Shown: positions 8,204-16,944 of the stretch, piece after piece
Numbering within the stretch: the first letter of the stretch is position 1
Layout: the number at the start of each line of letters is the position of its first letter
Source: Halobacteria archaeon HArc-gm2
GTDB lineage: Archaea > Halobacteriota > Halobacteria > Halobacteriales > Haloarculaceae
DNA: 64,000 nt
Direction: 5' to 3'
Assembly: GCA_025517465.1 (NCBI GenBank)
Contig: JAOPKE010000006.1
Coordinates: 124,001-188,000 of the forward strand
Notes under the pieces: generated by a model
Seen by the model: the letters and a program-made list of their open reading frames with translations, nothing else
The model's database searches: none
Told to the model about the DNA's origin: nothing
Made by a program: the position numbers and the translations under genes

Positions 8204-9361
8204 TCACAGCGGGCACGACCCGTTTCGCTCCGTCCGCTCACGGACGTCGAACTGGACGCTCACGGTCGCGTCGCCGCGGATCGAGAGCGCGTCGATACTC
8301 CCCGCGAACCAGTAGGCGTCACGCGCGTCGTCGACGACGCCGTGGACGGGCTGCCCGCGGACGACGTCCGCTCCGCTGATCGGCGCGTCGTGACGGATCG
8401 CTTCGCGTGACGCCGTGGCCTCGAAGGAGTAGGAACTCGGGTCGTCGGTCCCGCTGCCGTCGAACACGATGGCGTGGGGGAACCGATCGCCGTCGCTATT
8501 CGCCTCTCCAGCGGACTGGATCGAGACCCTCGACGCCGCTGCCTCCGCTGTCGTCGGCACGCCGTCGGGTATCGAGAGGTCGGGGTCGTCCGAGACGTCG
8601 GCGCCCACGTCGACGACCGAACCACAGGTGCGCTGGATGCTCCCCCGGTAGCCGCCGCTCTCGAAACTGACCCGGCCAGCGGCGTCGTTGGCGCCGGCGA
8701 CGAGAGCGTGTGGGTAGGGGCCGTCGGCGAAGTACGAGTCCCTGATCGTCACCGTGTCGCCGTTCCACACCCAGACGGGCCGGCCGTTGGTCTCGACGTA
8801 TGGGCCGTCGTCGTGCCCGTACTCTGTCTCGTCGGTGTAGGCGACGCAGTTCTCGACCAGGTCGTCGCCGCCCGCACAGCGAAACGTGGCGACGCCGTTG
8901 TTCTTGCCGAAACAGCTGTCGAAGTGGACGCTGCTGGGCCCCGTCGCGGTATGCGAGCAGTGAAAGCCGTTGTTCGGGAATCCCTGGACGTTGCAGCGCC
9001 GGAAGGTCACGTCCGCCTGGTTACTGCGATGCATGACGGCTGCACCGGGTCCGTGAACGGAACGCCCGCCGTCCCTGGTCGCGCCGTCACCCATGTAGAC
9101 GTTTTCGACGAGGACGTCTCCCGTGCCGGCGTCGATCGAGATCACGAACTCGTCGCCGTGGTAGAGGCCCGTGAACCCGACGTTCCGGATCACCGAGTTC
9201 GCGCCGGTGACGTGGAGCGAGACGCTCTCGCCGGTCGAGACGTCGATCAGCTTGTTCTCGAAGGTCTCGTCCCGATCGAGCGTAATTACCTGGCCGCTTG
9301 CACGTATCGTCTCGTAAAATGGGTCAATAGAATTACTATTCTGTGACGAGCTGGTTGCCAT
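8204..9361 (-). CDS. Right-handed beta-helix (pectate-lyase-fold) protein
   Basis: I start at ATG 9361 (385 residues): a TATA element sits at about 9383-9390, 22-29 nt upstream, which fits a leaderless start; the longer frame to 9424 would place translation upstream of that promoter. The centre has parallel beta-helix rungs such as NSVIRNVGFTG, GDVLVENVYMGDG, ADVTFRRCNVQGF, SSVHFDSCFGKNNG and DTVTIRDSYFADG. The fold is that of carbohydrate-active or adhesive proteins. No signal peptide is visible and no catalytic signature is clear, so the substrate is unknown. Confidence 0.65.
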   Translation of the reverse strand: MATSSSQNSNSIDPFYETIRASGQVITLDRDETFENKLIDVSTGESVSLHVTGANSVIRNVGFTGLYHGDEFVISIDAGTGDVLVENVYMGDGATRDGGRSVHGPGAAVMHRSNQADVTFRRCNVQGFPNNGFHCSHTATGPSSVHFDSCFGKNNGVATFRCAGGDDLVENCVAYTDETEYGHDDGPYVETNGRPVWVWNGDTVTIRDSYFADGPYPHALVAGANDAAGRVSFESGGYRGSIQRTCGSVVDVGADVSDDPDLSIPDGVPTTAEAAASRVSIQSAGEANSDGDRFPHAIVFDGSGTDDPSSYSFEATASREAIRHDAPISGADVVRGQPVHGVVDDARDAYWFAGSIDALSIRGDATVSVQFDVRERTERNGSCPL

Positions 9362-10229
9362 GTACCATTGATCACATCCGGCAATATAAGCCTTCACCCC
9401 AGGTCCAATAGAGGCAGATCTCAAGTATGAGCTGCTACCGGATGGGTGATACTGGTACTGCGCGCTGACGGCCAGTCGGAACTCGCGCCGCCGGATCGTA
9501 GTGTTAGTCGCGCAATTACTATCTAAATTTAACGAGAGGACCGTCGAACTGTGGGCGTGGGTCGCGAAGAACTAGTCGCTGTCTCCGCTAGACTGCCGAG
9601 ACAGAGCCAGTCCACACATACAGTTGGCAAGAGAATATAAGTATCGGCTAGCTGAATAGTAGTGGTACCACCGCGGCAACGCTATCGCTTCCCAGCGGAA
9701 AAATGGAGCGACAACCAGGGGGCCATCCCGGATGCCGTGGTGGAGCAACAGCGATGTCTGCGCTTGCACAGACGCGGCGTCGGATCAAAAACCCTCGGGT
9801 ACCATGCGGTATCGTCAGCCGGTCGTCGACGGGACCCGATCGACGCCCAGTGGTGCTCGAGACCCGCATCAGTGAGTCGGTGCGGACGAGCAATACGGCG
9901 TTGCCGGTGCACCTGAACGAGTTTTCGCCGTTCGTGGGAAGCGTCGCACGGCCCCCTTCGAGCAGCAACAGAACGTCGCTGCTCGCGCGAATCTGGCCGG
10001 TCAATACAGGTTTTCAGCGAACAATGACTATCACCGTATCGACGAACCACGACAGAACGAGCGTACCGTCCCCGAAACCGACCAGACCCCAGGACGACGG
10101 TCCAGTTTCCGACCGTCCCCGGGACGCCGTCGGACCCGCTGCAGTCATCCCTCGTCGAGAGAAGCGGCAGCTACCGGGGTTCGATCCTATCGGAGTACCG
10201 GGGATCGATTCTATCGGGGGTGTGGCGGG
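9362..10229. other. Intergenic stretch without a supported gene
   Basis: About 870 nt separate the divergent genes. Open frames exist on both strands but have high Arg/Ser composition and no motif. A near-duplicate of about 24 nt containing ACCGGGG-TCGAT and TATCGG occurs at about 10175 and 10198, just before the next gene. The AT-rich patches at 9500-9540 and 9630-9660 may hold promoters. Confidence 0.4.
9383..9390 (-). promoter_or_regulatory. TATA element of the beta-helix gene
   Basis: On the minus strand the sequence reads CTTATATT, about 25 nt before ATG 9361. It is the main reason for choosing the internal start. Confidence 0.45.
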
Positions 10230-10589
10230 ATGAACTGTTCCGGGACGGACAGCGACGACGACCCGTACCTCACGGTGGCGATGGCCGAACTCGACCGGTT
10301 CGGGACGCGAGTCGGCTGTCCGGTCTGTGAGAATCCCATCGCGGCGGCGGTCGGGACGCCGTCCGTTCCGTCACGGATCCTGCGCGACCGGGCGATTCGA
10401 GCGGCTGTCGGCGACGACGTCCCCGTGTACGGGTGGCGCTGTCGTCGGCACCGGTCCCACGACGTGCGAGCCCTCGCTCCCGCCGCCTTCGCCCCGGCGT
10501 CGTACGAGTCCACGGCTGCCGTCGTCGATGGAGAGGTGGTCGACGTCGCGATTCCCGGCCCCGTCTTTCAGCGAGGTGCATCGCAGTGA
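10230..10589 (+). CDS. Small zinc-ribbon-like protein
   Basis: The 119-residue protein has CPVC at about 31-34, then WRC and R-x-H-R-S-H at about 70-77, giving enough Cys/His ligands for one zinc site. The rest is unremarkable. Its stop overlaps the GTG of the next gene as GTGA, so the two are translationally coupled. I do not recognise a named family; a DNA- or protein-binding accessory role is inferred only from the zinc motif and coupling. Confidence 0.55.
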   Translation: MNCSGTDSDDDPYLTVAMAELDRFGTRVGCPVCENPIAAAVGTPSVPSRILRDRAIRAAVGDDVPVYGWRCRRHRSHDVRALAPAAFAPASYESTAAVVDGEVVDVAIPGPVFQRGASQ

Positions 10590-12385
10590 GTTCGACGCGA
10601 TCGGTCACCGGCGGACCGGGAATCGACGTCGGTTCGCTCGACCGGGAGCGCGAAGATGTCTCCGCGACCGGCGAACACGACACACTCGACTATCCCGACC
10701 CGATCAACCACGGCTTCGGGATGGAGTTGGTCCTCGAGGACCTGGCGACCGCTGGGCCCACTACCTACCGACGGCTCTACGAGGGCTGGCGCGACGTCGT
10801 CGCGGATCCGGCGAACGAGCCGCACGTGCTCGTCACGGACGTCCACTCACAGTTCGACTGGCTGGACGACGACTATCCCGCCCATCTCGTGCTCGGCTCG
10901 TCGAAGTGGAAAGCCGGACGGGACGCCGTCGACGGCGAGCTCGTCGGCCAGCGCTACGAGTACACCGTCCAGGTCATGCGCTACGACGAGGAGACCGGGA
11001 CGCTGGCCGCGGAGGTGGACGGTAGCCTTCGGGCCCCGGTCAGTTACCAGGCCTGGGTACAACCACAGGACGAATCCCTCGTGTTGCCCTCCGGTGATAC
11101 CCTGGTCTGCTACTACGGCGAAGGCACGAAGATACGGCCACAGACGACCTACGCCAGTCCGAGGGAGTCCATTTCCCGGACTGCGGAGGTCATGAACGCC
11201 GTCCTGGACGCGCTCGACGCGGCCCGACCGGAGTGGGAGACGCTCAATCGCGAGAGCCTCCGCGTCTGGAAGAGCGAGGTATACCACCGGATCCCGGAGG
11301 AGTACATGAGCGTCCTCGCACAGCGCCTCCGTGACGCGCGCACGCTCATCGAATTCGGCGGCGGTTCCGACGTCGCCGGCGACGGCACGTTCCGGCGGGG
11401 ACAGCACGTCCGAGAGAAGGTCGTCAGCGACATGTTCGACCGTCTCGGCTTTCTGGGATTCGCCGCGCGTGAGGGGTACAACCTCGGGCTCAAGGTGTAC
11501 CGGATCGGTGGGAATCCCGCCGACGAGCGACTCAAACACCCCAAGCTCGAGGCGTTCTTCGCCGGGACTGGGCGCGACACGAAGCTGCCCCACATCGACC
11601 AGTGGTGTGCGCTCCAGGCGACACTCCGCCAGTTAGCCAGCGCCTTCGCCATTCGCTGCGGCGTCAGCTGGACCGACCTCGTCGAAGACGACTACTACGA
11701 CCCCGACGAGCGTGAGATGGTCGACGTGGTCGTACCGAAGGGGTGGCGCCAGGCTATGCGTGAGGTCAACCAGGAACGGATGCGGCGTATCCTGAAGATC
11801 ACCTACGAGAGCCTCAGCAAGGCGCGCTGGGACGTCCTCTGGGTCGTCTCCTCGTTCGAGGGCGCGACGTACGAACAACTGCAGGACGCCACCGGCTACT
11901 CGTACGACTACGTCCGCGAGATCTGCAAGGAACTCGAAGAACTGAACGTGCTCCACCGGACGACCTGGCCGCGGGTCGTGGTCTTCCACAACGAGGAGCT
12001 ACGCCTCAACGCGCGCGAGGTGCTCCAGGACGTCCATCCGGACCGGGGATTCGACGACATCCGGGCGGACGCCGAGCAGCGCCGTGAGCGCCGGCTCGAG
12101 CGCCGGCAGGAATCCGCGTCCAGCGGGTCGGAGTCTGGCGCGACTCCCAGTGGGTCCGAAAGCGAACAGCCGTCGACGGCGGACGGTCGGCCCAGCGCCA
12201 GTCGATCCGACGGCAGTCAGTCTGCCTGTCGCCAGTCCGACGGCGAGGTCTGGCGCCCCTTCAGCGACTTGCGACTGACCAGCGAGCAGTTCGCGAGAGC
12301 GCTCGCCCGTGAACGCATCGCCCACGAGCACGTCCAGATCAGGACGGATCCGTACGACCGTCTCGTCGAGCCACCACCCGACTAG
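10586..12385 (+). CDS. Large winged-helix protein of haloarchaeal elements
   Basis: The start is GTG 10586, overlapping the previous stop (599 residues). The N-terminal half is not recognisable. About residues 400-430 contain WTDLVEDDYYDPDEREMVDVVVPKGWR. About 440-510 form a winged helix (WVVSSFEGATYEQLQDATGYSYDYVREICKELEELNVLHRT). The C-terminal tail is Ser/Arg-rich and of low complexity. It resembles large replication- or element-associated proteins often found beside orc genes in haloarchaea (possibly the DUF7845 group), from memory only. It converges on an Orc1/Cdc6 gene, which supports a replicon-related role but does not prove it. Confidence 0.6.
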   Translation: MSSTRSVTGGPGIDVGSLDREREDVSATGEHDTLDYPDPINHGFGMELVLEDLATAGPTTYRRLYEGWRDVVADPANEPHVLVTDVHSQFDWLDDDYPAHLVLGSSKWKAGRDAVDGELVGQRYEYTVQVMRYDEETGTLAAEVDGSLRAPVSYQAWVQPQDESLVLPSGDTLVCYYGEGTKIRPQTTYASPRESISRTAEVMNAVLDALDAARPEWETLNRESLRVWKSEVYHRIPEEYMSVLAQRLRDARTLIEFGGGSDVAGDGTFRRGQHVREKVVSDMFDRLGFLGFAAREGYNLGLKVYRIGGNPADERLKHPKLEAFFAGTGRDTKLPHIDQWCALQATLRQLASAFAIRCGVSWTDLVEDDYYDPDEREMVDVVVPKGWRQAMREVNQERMRRILKITYESLSKARWDVLWVVSSFEGATYEQLQDATGYSYDYVREICKELEELNVLHRTTWPRVVVFHNEELRLNAREVLQDVHPDRGFDDIRADAEQRRERRLERRQESASSGSESGATPSGSESEQPSTADGRPSASRSDGSQSACRQSDGEVWRPFSDLRLTSEQFARALARERIAHEHVQIRTDPYDRLVEPPPD

Positions 12386-12787
12386 TGCGACGCCCCACCG
12401 GGATTGCCCCGTCTCGAGCCGCAGCACTCGTCGCCGGAGTGGTTCCCCGCCGTTCGCATCGCGGATTAATCGACAAAATTATTATCTGTTTTCGATCCGC
12501 CTGTTCATGACGGAATTCTAATACTGCTACCGGAACGGTGACTCACAGTTGCCGTCGATCGTGCCTGTCTCGATGCACCCGACAGTACTCGGCTGTGTCG
12601 TCCTGGACCACGCGACCCGGAATTGCGCTTCTCGTTCGGGGGACGCTATCCCCAGGCCCCACTACGGTAGTTGCCCGTAGACCGATGGGGAGACTCGTCG
12701 ACGCCCGTCGGTGGGAGATATCGCTTCTGGTGCACCCGGAAATACCGGTTCGGAACGTTCACAGACGGCGATCGGATGTCCGAGTCG
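12386..12787. other. Convergent intergenic region
   Basis: About 400 nt lie between the 3' ends of the winged-helix gene and the Orc1/Cdc6 gene. An AT-rich patch at 12466-12525 may terminate transcription of the plus-strand gene. I see no gene. Confidence 0.4.
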
Positions 12788-14215
12788 TCAGGTTGCGCGC
12801 CGGACCTGGGCCTCGACGACCCTGCGGACGTCGTCGTCGTCGATCGCAGCGAGACGCGAGTCCTCACGAAGCGTCTCGAGAATCGTCCCGGGAGCCTCTT
12901 CGAACCCGAACTCGAGGAACAGTCCCGAACTCGGTCCGCAGCTCTGCCGTCTGTAATCCACGAGCGAATACGTCGTCATCTCCTTCATCTTGTTGACGTA
13001 GGTCTCCCGGTGGTATCGCTCGGCATCGATCGCGTCGGTGAGGAACCTGTACACACGATACCCAGCCGTACTGCGGGCCGACTGGTCGTCCGTTTCGGCA
13101 GCGACGGCCGCAGTCGCGTAGAGACAGAGCTTCTTCTGCGTACTGATGCCGCGAACGACTTCGAGCACGCGGTTCTTCTCGACGCTGTCCCGCGCCTGGC
13201 GAACGTGTCCCTCACGGACGGCCTGTTCGTCGTTCCGTTCTGCGAGTTCGCCAGCGATCCGCAGCAGGTCGATTGCTGTGCGTGCATCACCGTTCGCCTG
13301 GGCTGCAACGGCCGCGGCCAGCGGAACGACGTCCTCGTCGAGGACGTCCGCGTAGAAGGCGTCTCGGCGGTGGCGAAGGATCGACCGGAGCTGGGTCGCG
13401 TCGTAGTCGTCAAAGTGGACGTCTTCGGGCGTGAAGGTGCTCAGGGCCCGAGTTCCCACGTCGTCCAGCACCTTCGCGTCGTTGGAAATCGCGACGACGG
13501 AGACGTGTGCATCGAGGTCGTTCATCGCACCGGCACGGGAGAGCTGGTAGAGTAACCGGGAGAACGCCGGCGTTTGCCTGTCCCGTCGACCGACGAGCAT
13601 GTCGAGTTCGTCGAGGACGAACGCCACGGCGTCGAAGTGCCGGCCGACGATCCGATACAGTTCCTCCCACTTCTCCTTCGTCGCGACACCCTGTCTCGGA
13701 ACCTCGGCGTCGACGAGCGCTTCGTCCGCGGCACGACGTGCGAGTTCGGAGACGGCGACGCCGAGGGTATCCAGATCCTGGCAGTTGACCTCGATCGTTC
13801 CGAATCGAATATCACGCGTCTCACAGGCCCTGCCGAGGTTCTTGCAGACGGCACTGGCGACGAGTGATTTACCGGTCCCCGACGGCCCGTACAGGAAGAG
13901 GTTCGGCGGCGGGTTGTCCCCGAGGGTGACTCTGAGCATCTCTGTCACTGCCTGGAGCTGCTCGTCACGACCCACGATCCGGTCCTCCTCGACGACGTGA
14001 TTCGGGTCGAGCAGCGACCGGTCACGGATGACTCCTCCCCGGTGGTCGAACTCCAGTAGCAGATCCGTGATCGACTGTGATTCGCCCTCCGTTGCGGATC
14101 TGGCCGCCGATGACGGGTTCTCGGCGACAGCAGAACCGGTCGCTGGTGGTCCCTGCTCCCTCGTTTCGTCCTTCGATGTCCCGACATCGTCTCGGGGAGC
14201 CTCACCGTTTTCCAT
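12788..14215 (-). CDS. Orc1/Cdc6 replication initiator
   Basis: The 475-residue AAA+ protein has an N-terminal low-complexity extension (about 1-47), then Walker A GPSGTGKS (110-117), Walker B FVLDELD (199-205), sensor-1 VAISND (about 240), an RALSTF region and a C-terminal winged helix (about 370-470). Archaeal Orc1/Cdc6 proteins bind origin recognition boxes and load MCM. The roughly 950 nt upstream are noncoding and contain one G-string box (14543-14562) that recurs three times in the origin at 50 kb. This could be a second origin or an element-borne initiator. Confidence 0.9.
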   Translation of the reverse strand: MENGEAPRDDVGTSKDETREQGPPATGSAVAENPSSAARSATEGESQSITDLLLEFDHRGGVIRDRSLLDPNHVVEEDRIVGRDEQLQAVTEMLRVTLGDNPPPNLFLYGPSGTGKSLVASAVCKNLGRACETRDIRFGTIEVNCQDLDTLGVAVSELARRAADEALVDAEVPRQGVATKEKWEELYRIVGRHFDAVAFVLDELDMLVGRRDRQTPAFSRLLYQLSRAGAMNDLDAHVSVVAISNDAKVLDDVGTRALSTFTPEDVHFDDYDATQLRSILRHRRDAFYADVLDEDVVPLAAAVAAQANGDARTAIDLLRIAGELAERNDEQAVREGHVRQARDSVEKNRVLEVVRGISTQKKLCLYATAAVAAETDDQSARSTAGYRVYRFLTDAIDAERYHRETYVNKMKEMTTYSLVDYRRQSCGPSSGLFLEFGFEEAPGTILETLREDSRLAAIDDDDVRRVVEAQVRRAT

Positions 14216-15172
14216 ACCGCGTTACAGGCGGTCTGCCAACAAAACATTATTCCGCCAAACACGTCTTACATTTCGGTAATATATAGGTTAATTCGCACCG
14301 AACGTAACTGGTCGAAACGCGGTCCGGCCAACGGGGATGCCGAAACTCCGACCGCGTGACGTTCGACGGTTTTCCACGACCGGTGTCCTCGAGCCGGCAC
14401 CGGACGAGTCGCCGGGTTGCCGGGCAGGTTGGCCCGGTTCGGTACGGAACAGTCGCCAGAACGATGGCGGCGAGGGATCGCCTGTCGATCGCTCCGATAC
14501 AGTAGACGGCCTTGTACCGACAGACGGAGCGCACTACTGTACACATCGATAGAGGGGTGTCTGTGTGGTAACTCTCCCTGCAATTCGGCCGAGGGACGCG
14601 GCTCCACTCGCCGATTACCGCAGCCGATTTCAACTACCCGATCGACGTGCGTGTAATGGTTAAAAAGAATATATATTCTCCGTCCAATACGAATACTGGG
14701 GTGTAGACTGACGGTCCGAACGGTGTCGTGTCTAGTACACGCTCGGAGGCCAGCGTTTGCAACGTTGTTTGGGGACGTATCGCGCCGTTTATAGGGACTC
14801 GCGGGCTGGAGTCGCGTTTCGCAGATCTTCCCAGGCGGTTGCTAATCTGTGGTGCCAATAGCCGATTGAAACCTCTCGATCGTCTACAGCGACCTGATTC
14901 GCGCGTTGACGCTCGCCGTCGGGAGACTCCACTCCAGTCTCTCTGGTCGCTTCGCTCTTCAAAAGCACCTGGTCGATATTATATCATTAATATATACTGT
15001 ATATGAAACTGTCTATTCTGGAGGGCGGATCAAATCCGGGTATCATCGATCTCGGGGTGACTGGTAGGTTCCACGCCACAGACGTGGACGACATCGATGA
15101 TCTGTCACAGTTGGCAATCGTAACCGGGTTTCCAGTAGTAACTCCTAACGTACCCAGGGTCGATCGACTGAT
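14216..15172. other. Intergenic region upstream of orc, candidate second origin
   Basis: About 950 nt hold no supported gene. The interval includes the G-string box at 14543-14562, an AT-rich patch with the palindrome GAATATATATTC near 14668-14679, and another AT-rich patch at 14976-15002. This layout fits a DNA-unwinding element plus recognition box, but only one clear box is present, so origin function is speculative. Confidence 0.4.
14543..14562 (+). repeat. G-string box, ORB-like (copy near the first orc)
   Basis: The sequence is ACATCGATAGAGGGGTGTCT. Three related copies lie at 50304, 50345 and 50450. The GAGGGGTG core is shared, in reverse, with the origin repeats CACCCCTC- around the second orc gene. 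Confidence 0.6.
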
Positions 15173-15565
15173 ATGGACGACGTAGCGGACGACCCCGTCG
15201 AGAAACTCGAGGTCTGGTGTGCGGGGAACGACTGGTGTCCGGTCACGACGACCGCCACGTTGATCGGGAAGAAGTGGCACCCCGTGATCGTCCACCGGTT
15301 GCTCGAACACGGCCCGAGCGGCTTCAACGAGCTCAAGGCAAACGTCGACGGCATCTCCAGCAAGGTCCTCTCGGACAGCCTGGACGACCTCGAAGCGAAC
15401 CAGCTCGTCGACCGCGAGATCATCAGCGAGAAACCGTTCCGCGTCCACTACTCGCTGACCGACCACGGGCGGTCCCTCCAGCCCGTCATCTACGCGATGC
15501 GCGACTGGGGGACGGAACACCTGAAGCGGCCCGAGCAGGCCGAGGACGCGGCCTCCGGTGGCTGA
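15173..15565 (+). CDS. HxlR-family winged-helix regulator
   Basis: The 130-residue protein has the full HxlR pattern: WCPVTTTATLIGKKWHPVIVHRLL, GPSGFNELKANVDGISSKVLSDSLDDLEANQLVDR and a wing ending VHYSLTDHGRSLQPVI. Cysteines occur at about 16 and 22; in some HxlR members such residues sense aldehydes or electrophiles, so a thiol-sensing role is possible. It is divergent from nothing and convergent with the rhodanese/MBL gene. Its targets are unknown. Confidence 0.88.
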   Translation: MDDVADDPVEKLEVWCAGNDWCPVTTTATLIGKKWHPVIVHRLLEHGPSGFNELKANVDGISSKVLSDSLDDLEANQLVDREIISEKPFRVHYSLTDHGRSLQPVIYAMRDWGTEHLKRPEQAEDAASGG

Positions 15566-15664
15566 CCGGCACAGTTCGCGAACGCACTGAGGGCGATCGG
15601 CCTCTCGGCCAGAAGGGGTTACGACAGGAGAGGGGGGCCTGCGAGGCGAGAGCGGGCGTGTGCC

Positions 15665-16813
15665 CTACGCGGCACAGTTGTTCGGGCCCAGTTCGAGTTC
15701 TGTCGCCTCGCTCTCGTCGTCGACGGTGTCTCTACCGGTGTTGACGGCGATGACCGTCTCGTAGTTCGGGGGCTTCTCCGGGGCGTCTCCGGCCAATCGT
15801 TCGACGAACGCTTCGCGGTCCAGCCCGAGGAAGTCGAGTTCGTCGCGGAGGTCCCCGAGCCGGGCCTCGAGGGGGTCACCCGGCGACCCGTTCTCGTAGC
15901 GCCCGTCGCTCGTGACGGTGAGGTGGCCCGGCAGGATGGTCGTCTCGTCTGGGAGGTCGAGGATCGTCTCGTGGAGCGAGTCGTACAGCAGTTCCGCGCC
16001 GCGCGAGGCGTCGTCCTCGCCGAACTGGAGTTCCGTCCGGCCGACGGAGTCGACGAACAGCGTATCGCCCGTCAACAGGAGTTCCCCGTCGACGAGGTAG
16101 TTCGTCATCTCCGAAGTGTGGCCAGGCGTGTGGAGCGCCTCGATCTCGACGTCGCCGACCTCGACGACGTCGACGTCCCCGAGCGGTTCGTATTCGTACT
16201 CGACACCGCGTTCGCTGGCTGCCTCGCCGAGGTGGTAGGGCACGCCGACCTCGTCGGCGAGTGCCGGACTGCCGGAGATGTGGTCGGCGTGGACGTGCGT
16301 ATCCAGCACGCGTGTGATGGAGAGCCCGGCGTCCTGGGCAGCGACTTTGAACTGGTCGGTCTGTCTGGTCGCGTCGACTACGGCTGCCTCTTCGGCGGCT
16401 TTCGAGCCGACGACGTAGCCGAGACAGCCCTTCGCCCGGCGCTGGACCTGCCGAACGACGAGGTCGTCGCTCGCCGTCTCGATGGGGACGACCTCATAGC
16501 GCTTGCTCCACGCCTCCATCCCGCCAGTGACGACCGAGACGTCGTCGTAGCCGTGTTCCTCGAGGTCGAACGCGAACGGCGTCGACGTCAGCCCCTTCCC
16601 GCAGATGGCGACGACCGGTCCGCCGTCGACCAGTGCGTCCACCTCGTTCAGTTGGTCCTCGCTCAATCCCTCGTCAGGGTCGTATGGAACGTTCGCCGCG
16701 TCGCGCACGTGCCAGGCCTCGAAGCTGTCCTCGGGACGCACGTCGATGAGCGTGAACTGTTCGCCGGCGTCGATCTCGTCCGCGAGTTGTTCCGCAGTGA
16801 TGTTTGTGACCAT
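15665..16813 (-). CDS. Rhodanese-MBL fusion (persulfide dioxygenase-like)
   Basis: The 382-residue protein has an N-terminal rhodanese domain with catalytic Cys71 in CGKGLTS. A metallo-beta-lactamase domain of the ETHE1/glyoxalase-II type follows, with HVHADH at 173-178 plus later TPGHT, GDTLF and LPGH ligands. ETHE1-type enzymes oxidise glutathione or other low-molecular-weight persulfides to sulfite, and rhodaneses move sulfane sulfur. The C-terminus ends ELGPNNCAA, repeated in the paralogue at 43.9 kb. It lies downstream of the SoxB-like gene on the same strand, separated by 131 nt that hold a tandem repeat, so co-transcription is likely. Confidence 0.88.
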   Translation of the reverse strand: MVTNITAEQLADEIDAGEQFTLIDVRPEDSFEAWHVRDAANVPYDPDEGLSEDQLNEVDALVDGGPVVAICGKGLTSTPFAFDLEEHGYDDVSVVTGGMEAWSKRYEVVPIETASDDLVVRQVQRRAKGCLGYVVGSKAAEEAAVVDATRQTDQFKVAAQDAGLSITRVLDTHVHADHISGSPALADEVGVPYHLGEAASERGVEYEYEPLGDVDVVEVGDVEIEALHTPGHTSEMTNYLVDGELLLTGDTLFVDSVGRTELQFGEDDASRGAELLYDSLHETILDLPDETTILPGHLTVTSDGRYENGSPGDPLEARLGDLRDELDFLGLDREAFVERLAGDAPEKPPNYETVIAVNTGRDTVDDESEATELELGPNNCAA

Positions 16814-16840
16814 CGTATCTCACCTGTGTGGTGTCGTTCG

Positions 16841-16934
16841 CCGTTCGTCGGAACTGTCGAGTACGCCGTTCGTCGGAACTGTCGAGTACGCCGTTCGTCG
16901 GAACTGTCGAGTACGCCGTTCGTCGGAACTGTCG
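16841..16934. repeat. Tandem repeat, 25-bp unit, about 3.8 copies
   Basis: The units start at 16841, 16866, 16891 and 16916 with core CCGTTCGTCGGAACTGTCGA. They fill the gap between the SoxB-like gene and the rhodanese-MBL gene. A 25-bp unit cannot keep a reading frame. Confidence 0.9.
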
Positions 16935-16944
16935 GGGCCGCCGC

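Noticed and set aside
9703-10233. 176-residue frame upstream of the zinc-ribbon gene
   Set aside because: Arg/Ser/Pro-rich with many rare haloarchaeal residues, no motif, and both strands are equally open. The minus-strand frame 9648-10004 was rejected for the same reason.
12671-13555. 294-residue open frame on the plus strand across the Orc1/Cdc6 gene
   Set aside because: It is antisense to a complete AAA+ protein and shows no domain.
15003-15185. 60-residue frame before the HxlR gene
   Set aside because: It starts in an AT-rich patch and overlaps the regulator start. Composition is not distinctive and no family matches, so I left it out.
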